DNA of 6,056 nt from an uncultured Eubacteriales bacterium (GTDB lineage: Bacteria; Bacillota; Clostridia; Peptostreptococcales; Anaerovoracaceae), in contig CAJLHL010000106.1 of the NCBI GenBank assembly GCA_905206455.1, forward strand, positions 1 through 6,056. Direction: 5' to 3'. A program made the translations under genes and the position numbers. The notes beneath the pieces are model-generated. The model saw only the letters and a list, made by a program, of their open reading frames with translations, was not told the origin of the DNA and made no database searches. Below, in pieces: positions 1 to 5,001 of the stretch. Within the stretch, counting starts at the first letter, position 1; each line of letters opens with the position of its first letter.

Positions 1-367
1 AATGAACACGGAGTCGGCAATTCCCGTAACAGGCATTATTGATGCGCCAATGGTAAATCTTTCTCGCGAGAAAAAAGGTGGAAAATTCACACTGACTGTG
101 AACGATGTCCGGACGCCACTTCACCAGTTCCTGAACATACCTGCTGGAAGGCGCCGCCTTGAGACGGGCATTCGGATAAATCCTCCCCACGCCGACAGAT
201 CCAAGATAAGTCACATTTCCTTTCGTATAAGAATGCAGATCGCTGGAAAGCGTAAGGATCCGCACCTCCGCTCCCTCTGCGGCAAGTCCGTCTACAAGGC
301 TGACAACAGAAGTCACGACGCCGTTTACAGCCGGCTTATACCAGTCCGTAGTAATAAGTATCTTCAT
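1..367 (-). CDS. GT4-family glycosyltransferase, N-terminal part (runs off window)
   Basis: This is the first 122 residues of a GT-B fold glycosyltransferase, most like the GT4 enzymes that transfer a sugar from a nucleotide donor to a membrane lipid (diacylglycerol glucosyltransferase or PimA-like). The protein opens MKILITTDWYKPAVNGVV, the usual first strand and loop of the N-terminal Rossmann domain, and carries the family-like PDIVHSQCEFSTFFLARKI at about residues 86-104. The start is well fixed: AAGGAGG (376-382) lies 8 bases before ATG. The frame stays open 66 codons upstream to an ATG at 565, but that ATG has no ribosome site. From about position 57 to the edge the translation no longer resembles the family, which usually reaches a HTYHT-type motif soon after this point. 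A frameshift, a rearrangement or a contig-end artefact is possible. The class is clear; the sugar and acceptor cannot be told. Confidence 0.8.
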   Translation of the reverse strand, partial: MKILITTDWYKPAVNGVVTSVVSLVDGLAAEGAEVRILTLSSDLHSYTKGNVTYLGSVGVGRIYPNARLKAAPSSRYVQELVKWRPDIVHSQCEFSTFFLARKIYHWRINNACYGNCRLRVH

Positions 368-382
368 AACGAATTCCTCCTT

Positions 383-723
383 CAAAGCCAATCCTTTCTT
401 CGCATAATACAGACCTCCGTCCTTTGAGCGCCGGGACAGATATTTCGAATATGCGGTGAGCACCCCGTACTCCGGAGCGTTCAAAAAGTGAACTGACGCA
501 AGAGGATTCTTTTCCTCGCCTTCATCCGCTGTCCGCTGATCTGTTTCTGCTGACGGTACCAGCATAAAACAAAGTGATAAAATACAAATTAACAGAGGTT
601 AAACGAAAGATAAATTGTTGAAATTTCCGCAAAAAAACAGAATAACACGGACAGAATCGAGGAGGAAAGGACAAGCTCGCCGAATTTAAGACGCCTGAAG
701 TGAGCCGAAAAACGAACAAGAAC
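383..723. other. Gene-poor stretch upstream of the glycosyltransferase
   Basis: I see no convincing gene here. On the minus strand an open frame in phase with the glycosyltransferase runs from a TAA at 599-601. It includes a hydrophobic run (LLICILSLCFMLV) followed by a polar, coding-looking segment, but it has no ribosome site and its only ATG (565) falls inside the hydrophobic run. It may be a decayed secreted-protein gene or chance. The A/T-rich part, about 565-650, is where a promoter for the glycosyltransferase would be expected, but I could not pick a clear -35/-10 pair. A GAGGAGG at about 659-665 on the plus strand is not followed by a start codon. Confidence 0.4.
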
Positions 724-778
724 AGACAAAAGAAAAAACGGGAGAAAACCGGCATATACACCGGAACATTCTCCCGTT
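724..778 (-). terminator. Intrinsic terminator after the PepSY-repeat gene
   Basis: A perfect 10-bp stem pairs 737-746 with 769-778. An additional CCGG/CCGG pairing (749-752 with 761-764) sits inside it. In the minus direction the stem is followed by TTTTTTCTTTTGTC. It begins 16 bases past the stop codon of the PepSY-repeat gene and insulates that gene from the glycosyltransferase downstream. Confidence 0.9.
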
Positions 779-794
779 AAGTTCTTCCGAATTT

Positions 795-1397
795 TCAGCG
801 GATCTTATCTTTTTCAAACTTCAGAATTTCACCGCTCATACAATCGACTTCATAATCATATTCATATCCGCCTGCAGTAAATTCGATCTCATATCTGCTC
901 GAACCGTGATCGGTATCGATGTGTGACCTGTAAAACAGAACATCCGCTTCCGCGACCCCAGCGTGTGCAAATACCGTCTCTTTTGCGGAAGCCTCGCTCA
1001 CCGCCGTGCCGGCTGCTGCAGATTGATGGCTCTGCTGCGCAGAAGTCCCGTTTTCCTGTCCGCCGGAGGAAGAATCGCTCTGTGGCAGAGAAGGAACTCC
1101 GTAATATTCTTTCTCAAAATCGAGAATTTCCAAACCCGGCAGAGATACCTCATAATCATAATCGTAGTCCGACGTTTTAAAAGACACATCGCAGACGATA
1201 GAGAATCCCTTAAAATCCAATTCCGACTGAAGCATTGCCGCCTCCTGCCTCGTCACTCCGGCATGCTGCAGAGCCGCGTCTTCCGCGCTGCTCTTTTTGG
1301 AGTTTGCGTAAAATGCGAATACGACCGCCGCGATCACGATGATCAATACAATAATCCCGACAATGACTGCAATTTTTTTCTTTTTTCCTTTTTCCAT
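795..1397 (-). CDS. Membrane-anchored protein with two PepSY-like repeats
   Basis: A 200-residue protein. Residues 1-8 are lysine-rich and 9-31 form one strongly hydrophobic segment (IAVIVGIIVLIIVIAAVV and on), with no obvious lipobox. This suggests a signal anchor with the rest outside the cell. Two related domains follow, at about 38-98 and 137-197, joined by a Ser/Gln/Gly/Ala linker (about 101-136). Each begins with A-x-x-x-A/V-x-x-HAGV, contains YDYDYEV or YEYDYEV, and ends with a G-x-EILxFEKxx strand, matching the PepSY pattern. PepSY domains are known from propeptides of M4 metalloproteases and from free-standing cell-envelope proteins, where they are thought to inhibit or bind proteases; what this one binds is unknown. 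I chose the ATG at 1397 because GGAAAGGG lies about 9 bases upstream; an in-frame ATG at 1457 would add 20 residues but has no good ribosome site. It has its own putative promoter and terminator, so it is probably monocistronic. Confidence 0.8.
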   Translation of the reverse strand: MEKGKKKKIAVIVGIIVLIIVIAAVVFAFYANSKKSSAEDAALQHAGVTRQEAAMLQSELDFKGFSIVCDVSFKTSDYDYDYEVSLPGLEILDFEKEYYGVPSLPQSDSSSGGQENGTSAQQSHQSAAAGTAVSEASAKETVFAHAGVAEADVLFYRSHIDTDHGSSRYEIEFTAGGYEYDYEVDCMSGEILKFEKDKIR

Positions 1398-1447
1398 GGA
1401 CCTCATCCCTTTCCCATATGATTTTGTATAAGCAATCCTTTTTCCGA

Positions 1448-1477
1448 ATTTTACCATATATTAACCGTTCATTTCAA
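1448..1477 (-). promoter_or_regulatory. Putative sigma-A promoter of the PepSY-repeat gene
   Basis: On the minus strand TTGAAA (1472-1477) is followed after 18 bases by TAAAAT (1448-1453); each hexamer is one base off consensus. Transcription would start near 1441, leaving a leader of about 44 bases before the ATG at 1397. The surrounding DNA is A/T-rich, so other pairs are possible. Confidence 0.45.
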
Positions 1478-1602
1478 CCGTTTTTTCCATCTTCTCTGAC
1501 CCGTAAAAATTCTTCTTTAAAAGTGTTTCGCCCCAATCTTTTCAACCGGAATGAAACGCAGTCAAACAGATCAGATCAAAAAGCCGAAATGATTTTAATA
1601 CA

Positions 1603-1631
1603 GCGCCGGGGAACATCTGCTCTCCCGGCGC
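1603..1631 (-). terminator. Hairpin after sigE, possible weak terminator
   Basis: GCGCCGGG (1603-1610) pairs perfectly with CCCGGCGC (1624-1631) around a 13-base loop, starting 4 bases after the sigE stop codon. The following minus-strand bases (TGTATTAAAATCATTTCGG) lack a real T-run, so it may be a weak terminator or a 3'-end stabilising hairpin rather than a strong stop. Confidence 0.5.
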
Positions 1632-1635
1632 CGCG

Positions 1636-2409
1636 TCATCCCATTTTCTTGATTTCTCTGCGCAGGCGGCTGATAATCTTTTTTTCCAGTCTGGAGATAT
1701 AAGACTGAGAAATCCCCATATAATCCGCAACCTCCTTCTGGGTCATCTCACAGCCGCTGATCAGGCCGAACCTCATCTCCACGATGCGCTTTTCCCTCTG
1801 ATCCAGTTTTCTCAGGGCGCTGTTCAACAGATCCCGATTGACTTCCTCTTCGATACCGCCGAAGATCACATCTTCTTCTGTTCCCAAAATATCCGACAGC
1901 AGAAGTTCGTTTCCATCCCAGTCCACATTGAGAGGCTCGTCAAAAGAAATCTCCGATTTCGTCTTTCCAGTACGGCGCAGATACATCAGAATTTCATTTT
2001 CAATACATCTCGAAGCATAGGTAGCCAATTTGATATTCTTCGACGGATCGAAAGTATTGACCGCCTTGATCAGACCGATTGTTCCGATGGAGATGAGATC
2101 CTCCACGTTGGCGGAGCCGCTGTCAAACCGCTTCGCGATATAGACCACCAGACGCAGATTGTGTTCGATCAGCGTGCTTCTCGCCTCAGAATCCTGTTCT
2201 GTCAGCCGCTGCGTCAGTTTTCGCTCCTCTTCCGGAGAGAGAGGCGGAGGGAGCACATCGCTTCCTCTTATGTAAAAAATGCCTTTGCCGTAATCATTCG
2301 CCCGGGCGCTTCTTCCCGTCAGGCGGCCGATCAGTTCCCTGAAGCGAAATTTGAGTTCCGCCGCCGACAGCCGGATACGCTCCGCAATTTTTGTGAACAA
2401 ATCAATCAT
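1636..2409 (-). CDS. sigE: RNA polymerase sporulation sigma factor SigE (pro-sigma-E)
   Basis: This is the mother-cell sigma factor that directs early gene expression after the asymmetric division of sporulation. The 257-residue protein is very close to known SigE. The region-2 block runs from about residue 84 to 146 (NLRLVVYIAKRF, then VEDLISIGTIGLIKAVNTF, then KLATYASRCIENEILMYLRR). SFDEPLNVDWDGNELLLSD follows at 155-173, and region 4 with its helix-turn-helix at about 198-250 (LDQREKRIVEMRFGL, TQKEVADYMGISQSYISRLE). The N-terminal pro-sequence before the conserved IFYIRGS block is about 40 residues, against 27-29 in Bacillus subtilis. It looks amphipathic (charged residues between hydrophobic positions), as expected for membrane association before cleavage. 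The start ATG overlaps the spoIIGA stop as TAATG, with only a weak ribosome site (AGGGA), so translation is probably coupled to that of the protease. No sigG follows, unlike in Bacillus. Confidence 0.97.
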   Translation of the reverse strand: MIDLFTKIAERIRLSAAELKFRFRELIGRLTGRSARANDYGKGIFYIRGSDVLPPPLSPEEERKLTQRLTEQDSEARSTLIEHNLRLVVYIAKRFDSGSANVEDLISIGTIGLIKAVNTFDPSKNIKLATYASRCIENEILMYLRRTGKTKSEISFDEPLNVDWDGNELLLSDILGTEEDVIFGGIEEEVNRDLLNSALRKLDQREKRIVEMRFGLISGCEMTQKEVADYMGISQSYISRLEKKIISRLRREIKKMG

Positions 2410-3281
2410 TATCCCTGCGCACTCCCTTCATATACGACCGCAGGCTGCAGCAGAACAGAAAATTTTCCGTCCTCTTTCTCCGCTGCAAATTCCCCGTCAT
2501 AAAGTCCTAAAAAAACATCTTTGATACAGATTCGGTTTCCGCCGAAAGCTCCCCCTCTGTCGATCGTCAGACTGTCGCACCGAACCGCCATTACAATTCC
2601 GTCGCTGCACCCGACGCTCCGGTACGGCACTGCCCGGATGCGGGAAAAAAGAGACTCATTTTCGAGAATATCTCCCCAGCACTTTTCGGCCTCTTTCGCC
2701 GAGATGAGAGACACCGGTTTTCCAGAAACGGGCTCTCTCAGGAAATTTGCAGAATCCACTTTGCCTTCGCACCTCAGTTTTTTGTTCATCAGATCGATCG
2801 TCAGCTGAAATACAGAGGATTCCTCAGAACTGCGCCGCTTTACATACTTCAGAATCCAGAGCGCCATACCGCCTCCTGCCGCGGCTCCCGCTAAAATCAG
2901 CAGATAACCGCCGGAACCTATGTAGATAAAGCCATTATTTACCGTACCTCCCGCTCCGATCATCATGAGCAGCGCGAAAACCGACCCGCCCAGCAGAAAG
3001 CTGACACAGTAAAATACAGCTCCGATTTTGGTCAGGAGGCGGATGCCCATCGAACCGAAAGTGACCTCCGTTACCGCAAGAACGAAGACAAGTTCATAGA
3101 TCAGCGTCATAATTCCCGACAGATTTAATAAAATAATAAAAGAAAACAGCCCGCAGAGCGCCGCCCCCGCGGCAATCCTCCACCGTTTCGGAGCTCTTCC
3201 GCACAACAGCGCCGTCAGCCGGAGTATCCACAGCCCTGCGATAAAGTTCTCCGCGAAGAGATACTCCGCGTAAATCGTCAT
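2409..3281 (-). CDS. spoIIGA: Sporulation sigma-E factor-processing peptidase SpoIIGA
   Basis: SpoIIGA is the septal membrane protease that removes the pro-sequence of SigE when signalled by SpoIIR from the forespore. The 290-residue protein has about five hydrophobic segments in its first half (about 4-27, 36-55, 56-74, 84-109 and 120-146) and a soluble C-terminal half. In B. subtilis that half is an aspartic protease domain with a D-T-G-N catalytic motif, thought to work as a dimer. The equivalent here is VDSANFLREPVSGKPVSLIS at about 175-194, with the candidate catalytic Asp at 176. The usual Gly after D-[ST] is Ala (codon GCA). Identity rests on this topology, the protease-like motif and adjacency to sigE. 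I chose the second of two nearby ATGs (3281, not 3287) because AGAGGGGG lies 7 bases before it and only 1 base before the other. The gene overlaps sigE by one base. Confidence 0.93.
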   Translation of the reverse strand: MTIYAEYLFAENFIAGLWILRLTALLCGRAPKRWRIAAGAALCGLFSFIILLNLSGIMTLIYELVFVLAVTEVTFGSMGIRLLTKIGAVFYCVSFLLGGSVFALLMMIGAGGTVNNGFIYIGSGGYLLILAGAAAGGGMALWILKYVKRRSSEESSVFQLTIDLMNKKLRCEGKVDSANFLREPVSGKPVSLISAKEAEKCWGDILENESLFSRIRAVPYRSVGCSDGIVMAVRCDSLTIDRGGAFGGNRICIKDVFLGLYDGEFAAEKEDGKFSVLLQPAVVYEGSAQG

Positions 3282-3288
3282 CGGCATT

Positions 3289-3296
3289 CCCCCTCT
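3289..3296 (-). promoter_or_regulatory. Ribosome-binding site deciding the spoIIGA start
   Basis: AGAGGGGG on the minus strand. It is 7 bases from the ATG at 3281 but only one base from the ATG at 3287, so the downstream ATG is the better start. The resulting N-terminus MTIYAEYLF also fits the short start of SpoIIGA proteins. Confidence 0.65.
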
Positions 3297-3300
3297 GTCC

Positions 3301-3320
3301 GAAAATTTCGGCGAATTTTC
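3301..3320. repeat. Short inverted repeat in the spoIIGA 5' untranslated region
   Basis: GAAAATT (3301-3307) and AATTTTC (3314-3320) are perfect 7-base arms around TCGGCG. It lies between the predicted transcription start (about 3333) and the ribosome site, only 4 bases from the latter. It could be a weak operator or mRNA hairpin; the A/T-rich arms make chance quite possible. Confidence 0.35.
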
Positions 3321-3339
3321 CTTTCCGCCGCGTAGTCAC

Positions 3340-3372
3340 ATTATACGTTCCCACCCAGTCGAAGAATGTCAT
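3340..3372 (-). promoter_or_regulatory. spoIIGA-sigE promoter with long spacer
   Basis: A perfect -10 TATAAT (3340-3345) has no good -35 hexamer at 17 bases. ATGACA (3367-3372), one base off the -35 consensus, sits 21 bases away. The Bacillus spoIIG promoter is known for near-consensus hexamers about 22 bp apart, used by sigma-A RNA polymerase only with phosphorylated Spo0A. The similar geometry here, directly upstream of the same operon, argues for the same control. The predicted start is near 3333, giving a leader of about 50 bases. Confidence 0.7.
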
Positions 3373-3386
3373 TTCCGATTGTCGAA
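3357..3386. promoter_or_regulatory. Candidate Spo0A boxes at the spoIIGA promoter
   Basis: Read on the plus strand, TTGTCGAA (3379-3386) matches the Spo0A box core TGTCGAA exactly, and AGTCGAA (3357-3363) differs by one base. They are in the same orientation 23 bases apart, about two helical turns. One lies just upstream of the -35-like ATGACA and the other between -35 and -10, suiting direct contact with polymerase. Binding is inferred, not shown. Confidence 0.6.
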
Positions 3387-3409
3387 AGGAAAAAACGAAT
3401 CCAAGGTAT

Positions 3410-3440
3410 AAAAAAAGGCATACCGTTTCCGGTATGCCTT
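3410..3440 (-). terminator. Intrinsic terminator of the infC-rpmI-rplT operon
   Basis: AAGGCATACCG and CGGTATGCCTT (3415-3425 and 3430-3440) form a perfect 11-bp stem with a GAAA tetraloop in the RNA. A T-run follows in the minus direction. It lies about 100 bases past the rplT stop and just before the spoIIGA promoter, separating the two operons. Confidence 0.95.
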
Positions 3441-3527
3441 CTATCTTTTTCTTTTTGAGAAGAATATACTTTCCGTCTCCGAAACAGATTCGCGCTTTCG
3501 GACGCCAATTCCGCTGATTTCACTCCC

Positions 3528-3560
3528 AGCGAGCGCTGCCTTTAAGCGAGCGCTGCCTTT
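3528..3560. repeat. Tandem 17-bp duplication across the rplT stop codon
   Basis: The 16-base unit AGCGAGCGCTGCCTTT occurs perfectly at 3528-3543 and 3545-3560, a period of 17 bases. The upstream copy (in minus-strand order) encodes the last KAALA residues of L20. The second lies past the stop codon, so the protein end keeps normal length. Confidence 0.85.
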
Positions 3561-3898
3561 GCAGTTTCCACCAGAGCGGTAAAGCCCGCCGCATCGTGAA
3601 TCGCCATCTCGGAGAGCATCTTTCTGTTAATTTCAATGCCGGACTTCTTGAGACCGTTCATGAACTGGCTGTAGGAAATGCCGTTCATTCTCGCTGCCGC
3701 ATTGATTCTCGCGATCCAAAGTCTTCTGAAATCTCTTTTTTTATTCTTTCTGCCGATGTATGCGGATCTGAGAGATCTCATAACTGCAGGGTTGGCAGCT
3801 CTGAATACCTTGCTCTTCTGTCCGTAAAAGCCCTTCGCTAACTTTAATACTTTCTTATGCTTCTTCTTCGCATTTACCGCTTTCTTAACTCTTGCCAT
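3542..3898 (-). CDS. rplT: 50S ribosomal protein L20
   Basis: L20 binds 23S rRNA and is needed early in assembly of the large ribosomal subunit. The 118 residues are full length. The basic N-terminal extension (MARVKKAVNAKKKHKKVLKLAKGF) reaches into rRNA, and the globular C-terminal part contains RLWIARINAAARMNGISYSQFMNGLKKSGIEINRKMLSE, all typical of the family. AGGAGGT (3907-3913) sits 8 bases before the ATG. It is the last gene of the infC-rpmI-rplT operon, 24 bases after rpmI. In Firmicutes L20 is known to repress this operon by binding the leader of its mRNA, so it is the likely effector of the attenuator before infC. A 17-bp tandem duplication starts in its last codons. Confidence 0.98.
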   Translation of the reverse strand: MARVKKAVNAKKKHKKVLKLAKGFYGQKSKVFRAANPAVMRSLRSAYIGRKNKKRDFRRLWIARINAAARMNGISYSQFMNGLKKSGIEINRKMLSEMAIHDAAGFTALVETAKAALA

Positions 3899-3922
3899 TT
3901 CAAACTACCTCCTCGCCAGATT

Positions 3923-4117
3923 TTACACGTTCAGTACAGACTTGATTCTCTTTTCGTCTGCGCTCGTCAGAATGGTACCTTTTCTGAGATTTCTCTTTCT
4001 CTTCTGGCTCTTCTTCGTGAGGATATGGCTCTTGTAAGCCTTATGTCTTCTTACCTTGCCGGAACCGGTAACCTTGAATCTCTTCATAGCCCCTCTGTGG
4101 GATTTCATCTTAGCCAT
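3923..4117 (-). CDS. rpmI: 50S ribosomal protein L35
   Basis: L35 is a small basic protein of the large ribosomal subunit. The 64 residues match the family throughout: MAKMKSHRGAMKRFKVTGSG at the start, then a run of Lys/Arg including HKAYKSHILTKKSQKRKRNLR, and a final ADEKRIKSVL helix. The frame is open 8 codons further (ATG at 4141), but the ATG at 4117 gives the conserved MAKMK start and has AGGAGG about 10 bases upstream. It lies between infC and rplT in the standard order. Confidence 0.97.
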   Translation of the reverse strand: MAKMKSHRGAMKRFKVTGSGKVRRHKAYKSHILTKKSQKRKRNLRKGTILTSADEKRIKSVLNV

Positions 4118-4155
4118 TTCGTCTGTCCTCCTGATTTTCAATACAGCGGCTTCTG

Positions 4156-4200
4156 CCGGACCTATGATCCGGAAAGCTTTTGCACGAGGCTCGCTTTCCG
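4156..4200 (-). other. Two mutually exclusive hairpins between infC and rpmI
   Basis: CGGAAAGC and GCTTTCCG (4170-4177, 4193-4200) form an 8-bp stem with a 15-base loop. CCGGA and TCCGG (4156-4160, 4168-4172) form a second, 5-bp stem that shares bases 4170-4172 with the first, so they cannot coexist. They sit in the 119-base infC-rpmI gap upstream of the rpmI ribosome site. The role is unknown; an RNA processing site or translational control by L20 are options. Confidence 0.4.
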
Positions 4201-4236
4201 CATTCGCTTTCTGCGGCCAGGAACTCTGCTGCGATA

Positions 4237-4752
4237 CTAATTATTTTTCGGTGCTAAAACCATCGTCATATTTCTGCCTTCCAGCTGCGGTTTCTTCTCC
4301 ACTACACCGACTTCAGAAATGTCCTGCGCAAACTGTTCCATAACCTGCTGGCCCACGCTTGCATAGCCCTTTTCTCTGCCCTTAAAGCGCAGACTCACCT
4401 TGACCTTGTCGCCGTCTCTGAGGAATTTAGCGGCATTCTTGGCCTTGACCTGAAGATCGTGACCTTCGATAAACGTGCTGACACGAATTTCTTTGATCTG
4501 AGTGATCTTCTGTTTTTTTCTGGCTTCTTTTTCTTTTTTCTGAAGCTCGTATCTGTATTTTCCGTAGTCGAGTATCTTACAGACCGGCGGTTTTGCAGAC
4601 GGAGCGATGTTGACCAGATCAAGCTTCTTCTCCGCTGCGATATTCAGAGCCTGCGAAGTCGGCATGATGCCGAGCTGTGATCCGTCAGTGTCGATAACTC
4701 TGACTTCTTTTTCACGGATTTCTTCATTGATCTGATTCTCTTTACTGCTAAT
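4237..4752 (-). CDS. infC: Translation initiation factor IF-3 (probable AUU start)
   Basis: IF-3 binds the 30S subunit, blocks early joining of the 50S subunit and checks the initiator tRNA and start codon. The 171 residues cover the N-terminal domain (about 5-66, with LDLVNIAPSAKPPVCKILDYGK), a charged linker helix (YRYELQKKEKEARKKQK) and the C-terminal domain (about 83-171, with KVKVSLRFKGRE and ending in MTMVLAPKN). I place the start at ATT (4750-4752): AGGAGGT (4761-4767) is 8 bases upstream, and the resulting I-S-S-K-E-N start lines up with the ISKD start of Bacillus IF-3. A TTG at 4756-4758 is in frame but only 2 bases from that ribosome site. AUU starts in infC are known from other bacteria and let IF-3 lower its own translation. 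First gene of its operon, behind a leader attenuator. Confidence 0.95.
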   Translation of the reverse strand: MSSKENQINEEIREKEVRVIDTDGSQLGIMPTSQALNIAAEKKLDLVNIAPSAKPPVCKILDYGKYRYELQKKEKEARKKQKITQIKEIRVSTFIEGHDLQVKAKNAAKFLRDGDKVKVSLRFKGREKGYASVGQQVMEQFAQDISEVGVVEKKPQLEGRNMTMVLAPKNN

Positions 4753-4760
4753 GTTCAAGC

Positions 4761-4767
4761 ACCTCCT
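4761..4767 (-). promoter_or_regulatory. infC ribosome-binding site supporting the AUU start
   Basis: AGGAGGT, a full match to the anti-Shine-Dalgarno sequence. Spacing is 8 bases to ATT (4750-4752) and only 2 bases to the in-frame TTG (4756-4758), so the rare AUU codon is favoured. Confidence 0.75.
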
Positions 4768-4783
4768 AATTATTTGCTAGCAC

Positions 4784-4808
4784 AAAAAAACGGATATAAA
4801 AATATCCG
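4784..4808 (-). terminator. Conditional terminator in the infC leader
   Basis: CGGATAT and ATATCCG (arms at 4802-4808 and 4791-4797) form a perfect 7-bp stem with a 4-base loop, followed in the minus direction by seven T residues (4784-4790). It lies between the promoter and the infC ribosome site, so it must be regulated or partly read through. Confidence 0.9.
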
Positions 4809-4908
4809 CTTCAAAAATTCGAAATTGATGATTCGATCTTTATTGACCCGTACGACTCCGACGCCGCAGGGTGAGAAGCGGACAACTTCTTCTTTATGCT
4901 ACTCATCA

Positions 4909-4964
4909 AGTATACTTGTCTGCTTCTCTCCTGTCAATGAAAACTTTTTAAAAAACTATTTTTC
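4909..4964 (-). promoter_or_regulatory. Sigma-A promoter of infC-rpmI-rplT with UP-like element
   Basis: Perfect -35 TTGACA (4932-4937), 17-base spacer, and -10 TATACT (4909-4914), one base off consensus. Immediately upstream, 4941-4964 is a run of A and T tracts resembling an UP element that contacts the RNA polymerase alpha subunit. This fits a strongly expressed ribosomal protein operon. Predicted start near 4902. Confidence 0.9.
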
Positions 4965-5001
4965 TTCCTGCTCCCACTCACTAAAAAATTTTGATTTCCA
5001 A

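Larger units (their letters stand above)
4753..4902 (-). promoter_or_regulatory. infC operon leader RNA (L20-type attenuator candidate)
   Basis: The transcribed leader, about 150 bases, ends in a terminator (4784-4808). TCCGCTTC in the leader (4875-4882) is perfectly complementary to GAAGCGGA (4805-4812), which includes part of the terminator's 5' arm. With a G-U and a U-A pair added, the helix reaches 10 bp and would act as an antiterminator. A competing hairpin, AGAAG/CTTCT (4886-4890 with 4874-4878), would tie up the same antiterminator strand, and ACCC (4869-4872) can pair with GGGU (4846-4849). This switch layout matches the known L20 leader of Firmicutes, where L20 binding favours termination. 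I cannot confirm the L20-binding fold by eye. Confidence 0.7.

Noticed and set aside
11..49. Apparent palindrome because both strands give a PVTGI peptide
   Set aside because: Base-by-base comparison shows that only a short core around CCGTAACAGG is similar; not an inverted repeat.
2..427. Plus-strand open frame at the left edge
   Set aside because: It lies opposite the glycosyltransferase, has no family resemblance or start signal, and the minus frame gives a clear GT4 N-terminus with AAGGAGG.
522..761. Minus-strand 79-codon frame in the gene-poor stretch
   Set aside because: Phe/Ser/Arg-rich low-complexity translation that starts inside the terminator of the PepSY-repeat gene and has no ribosome site.
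963..1421. Long plus-strand frame opposite the PepSY-repeat gene
   Set aside because: Composition is that of an antisense shadow; no ribosome site or recognisable motif.
2161..2502. Plus-strand frame across sigE and spoIIGA
   Set aside because: Antisense to two well-identified genes with no coding signs of its own.
3857..4240. Plus-strand frame across rpmI and rplT
   Set aside because: Shadow of the highly biased ribosomal protein genes.
4941..4990. A/T-rich stretch after the SLH gene as a terminator
   Set aside because: No G/C-containing stem precedes the T-runs; its position next to TTGACA suits an UP-like element better.
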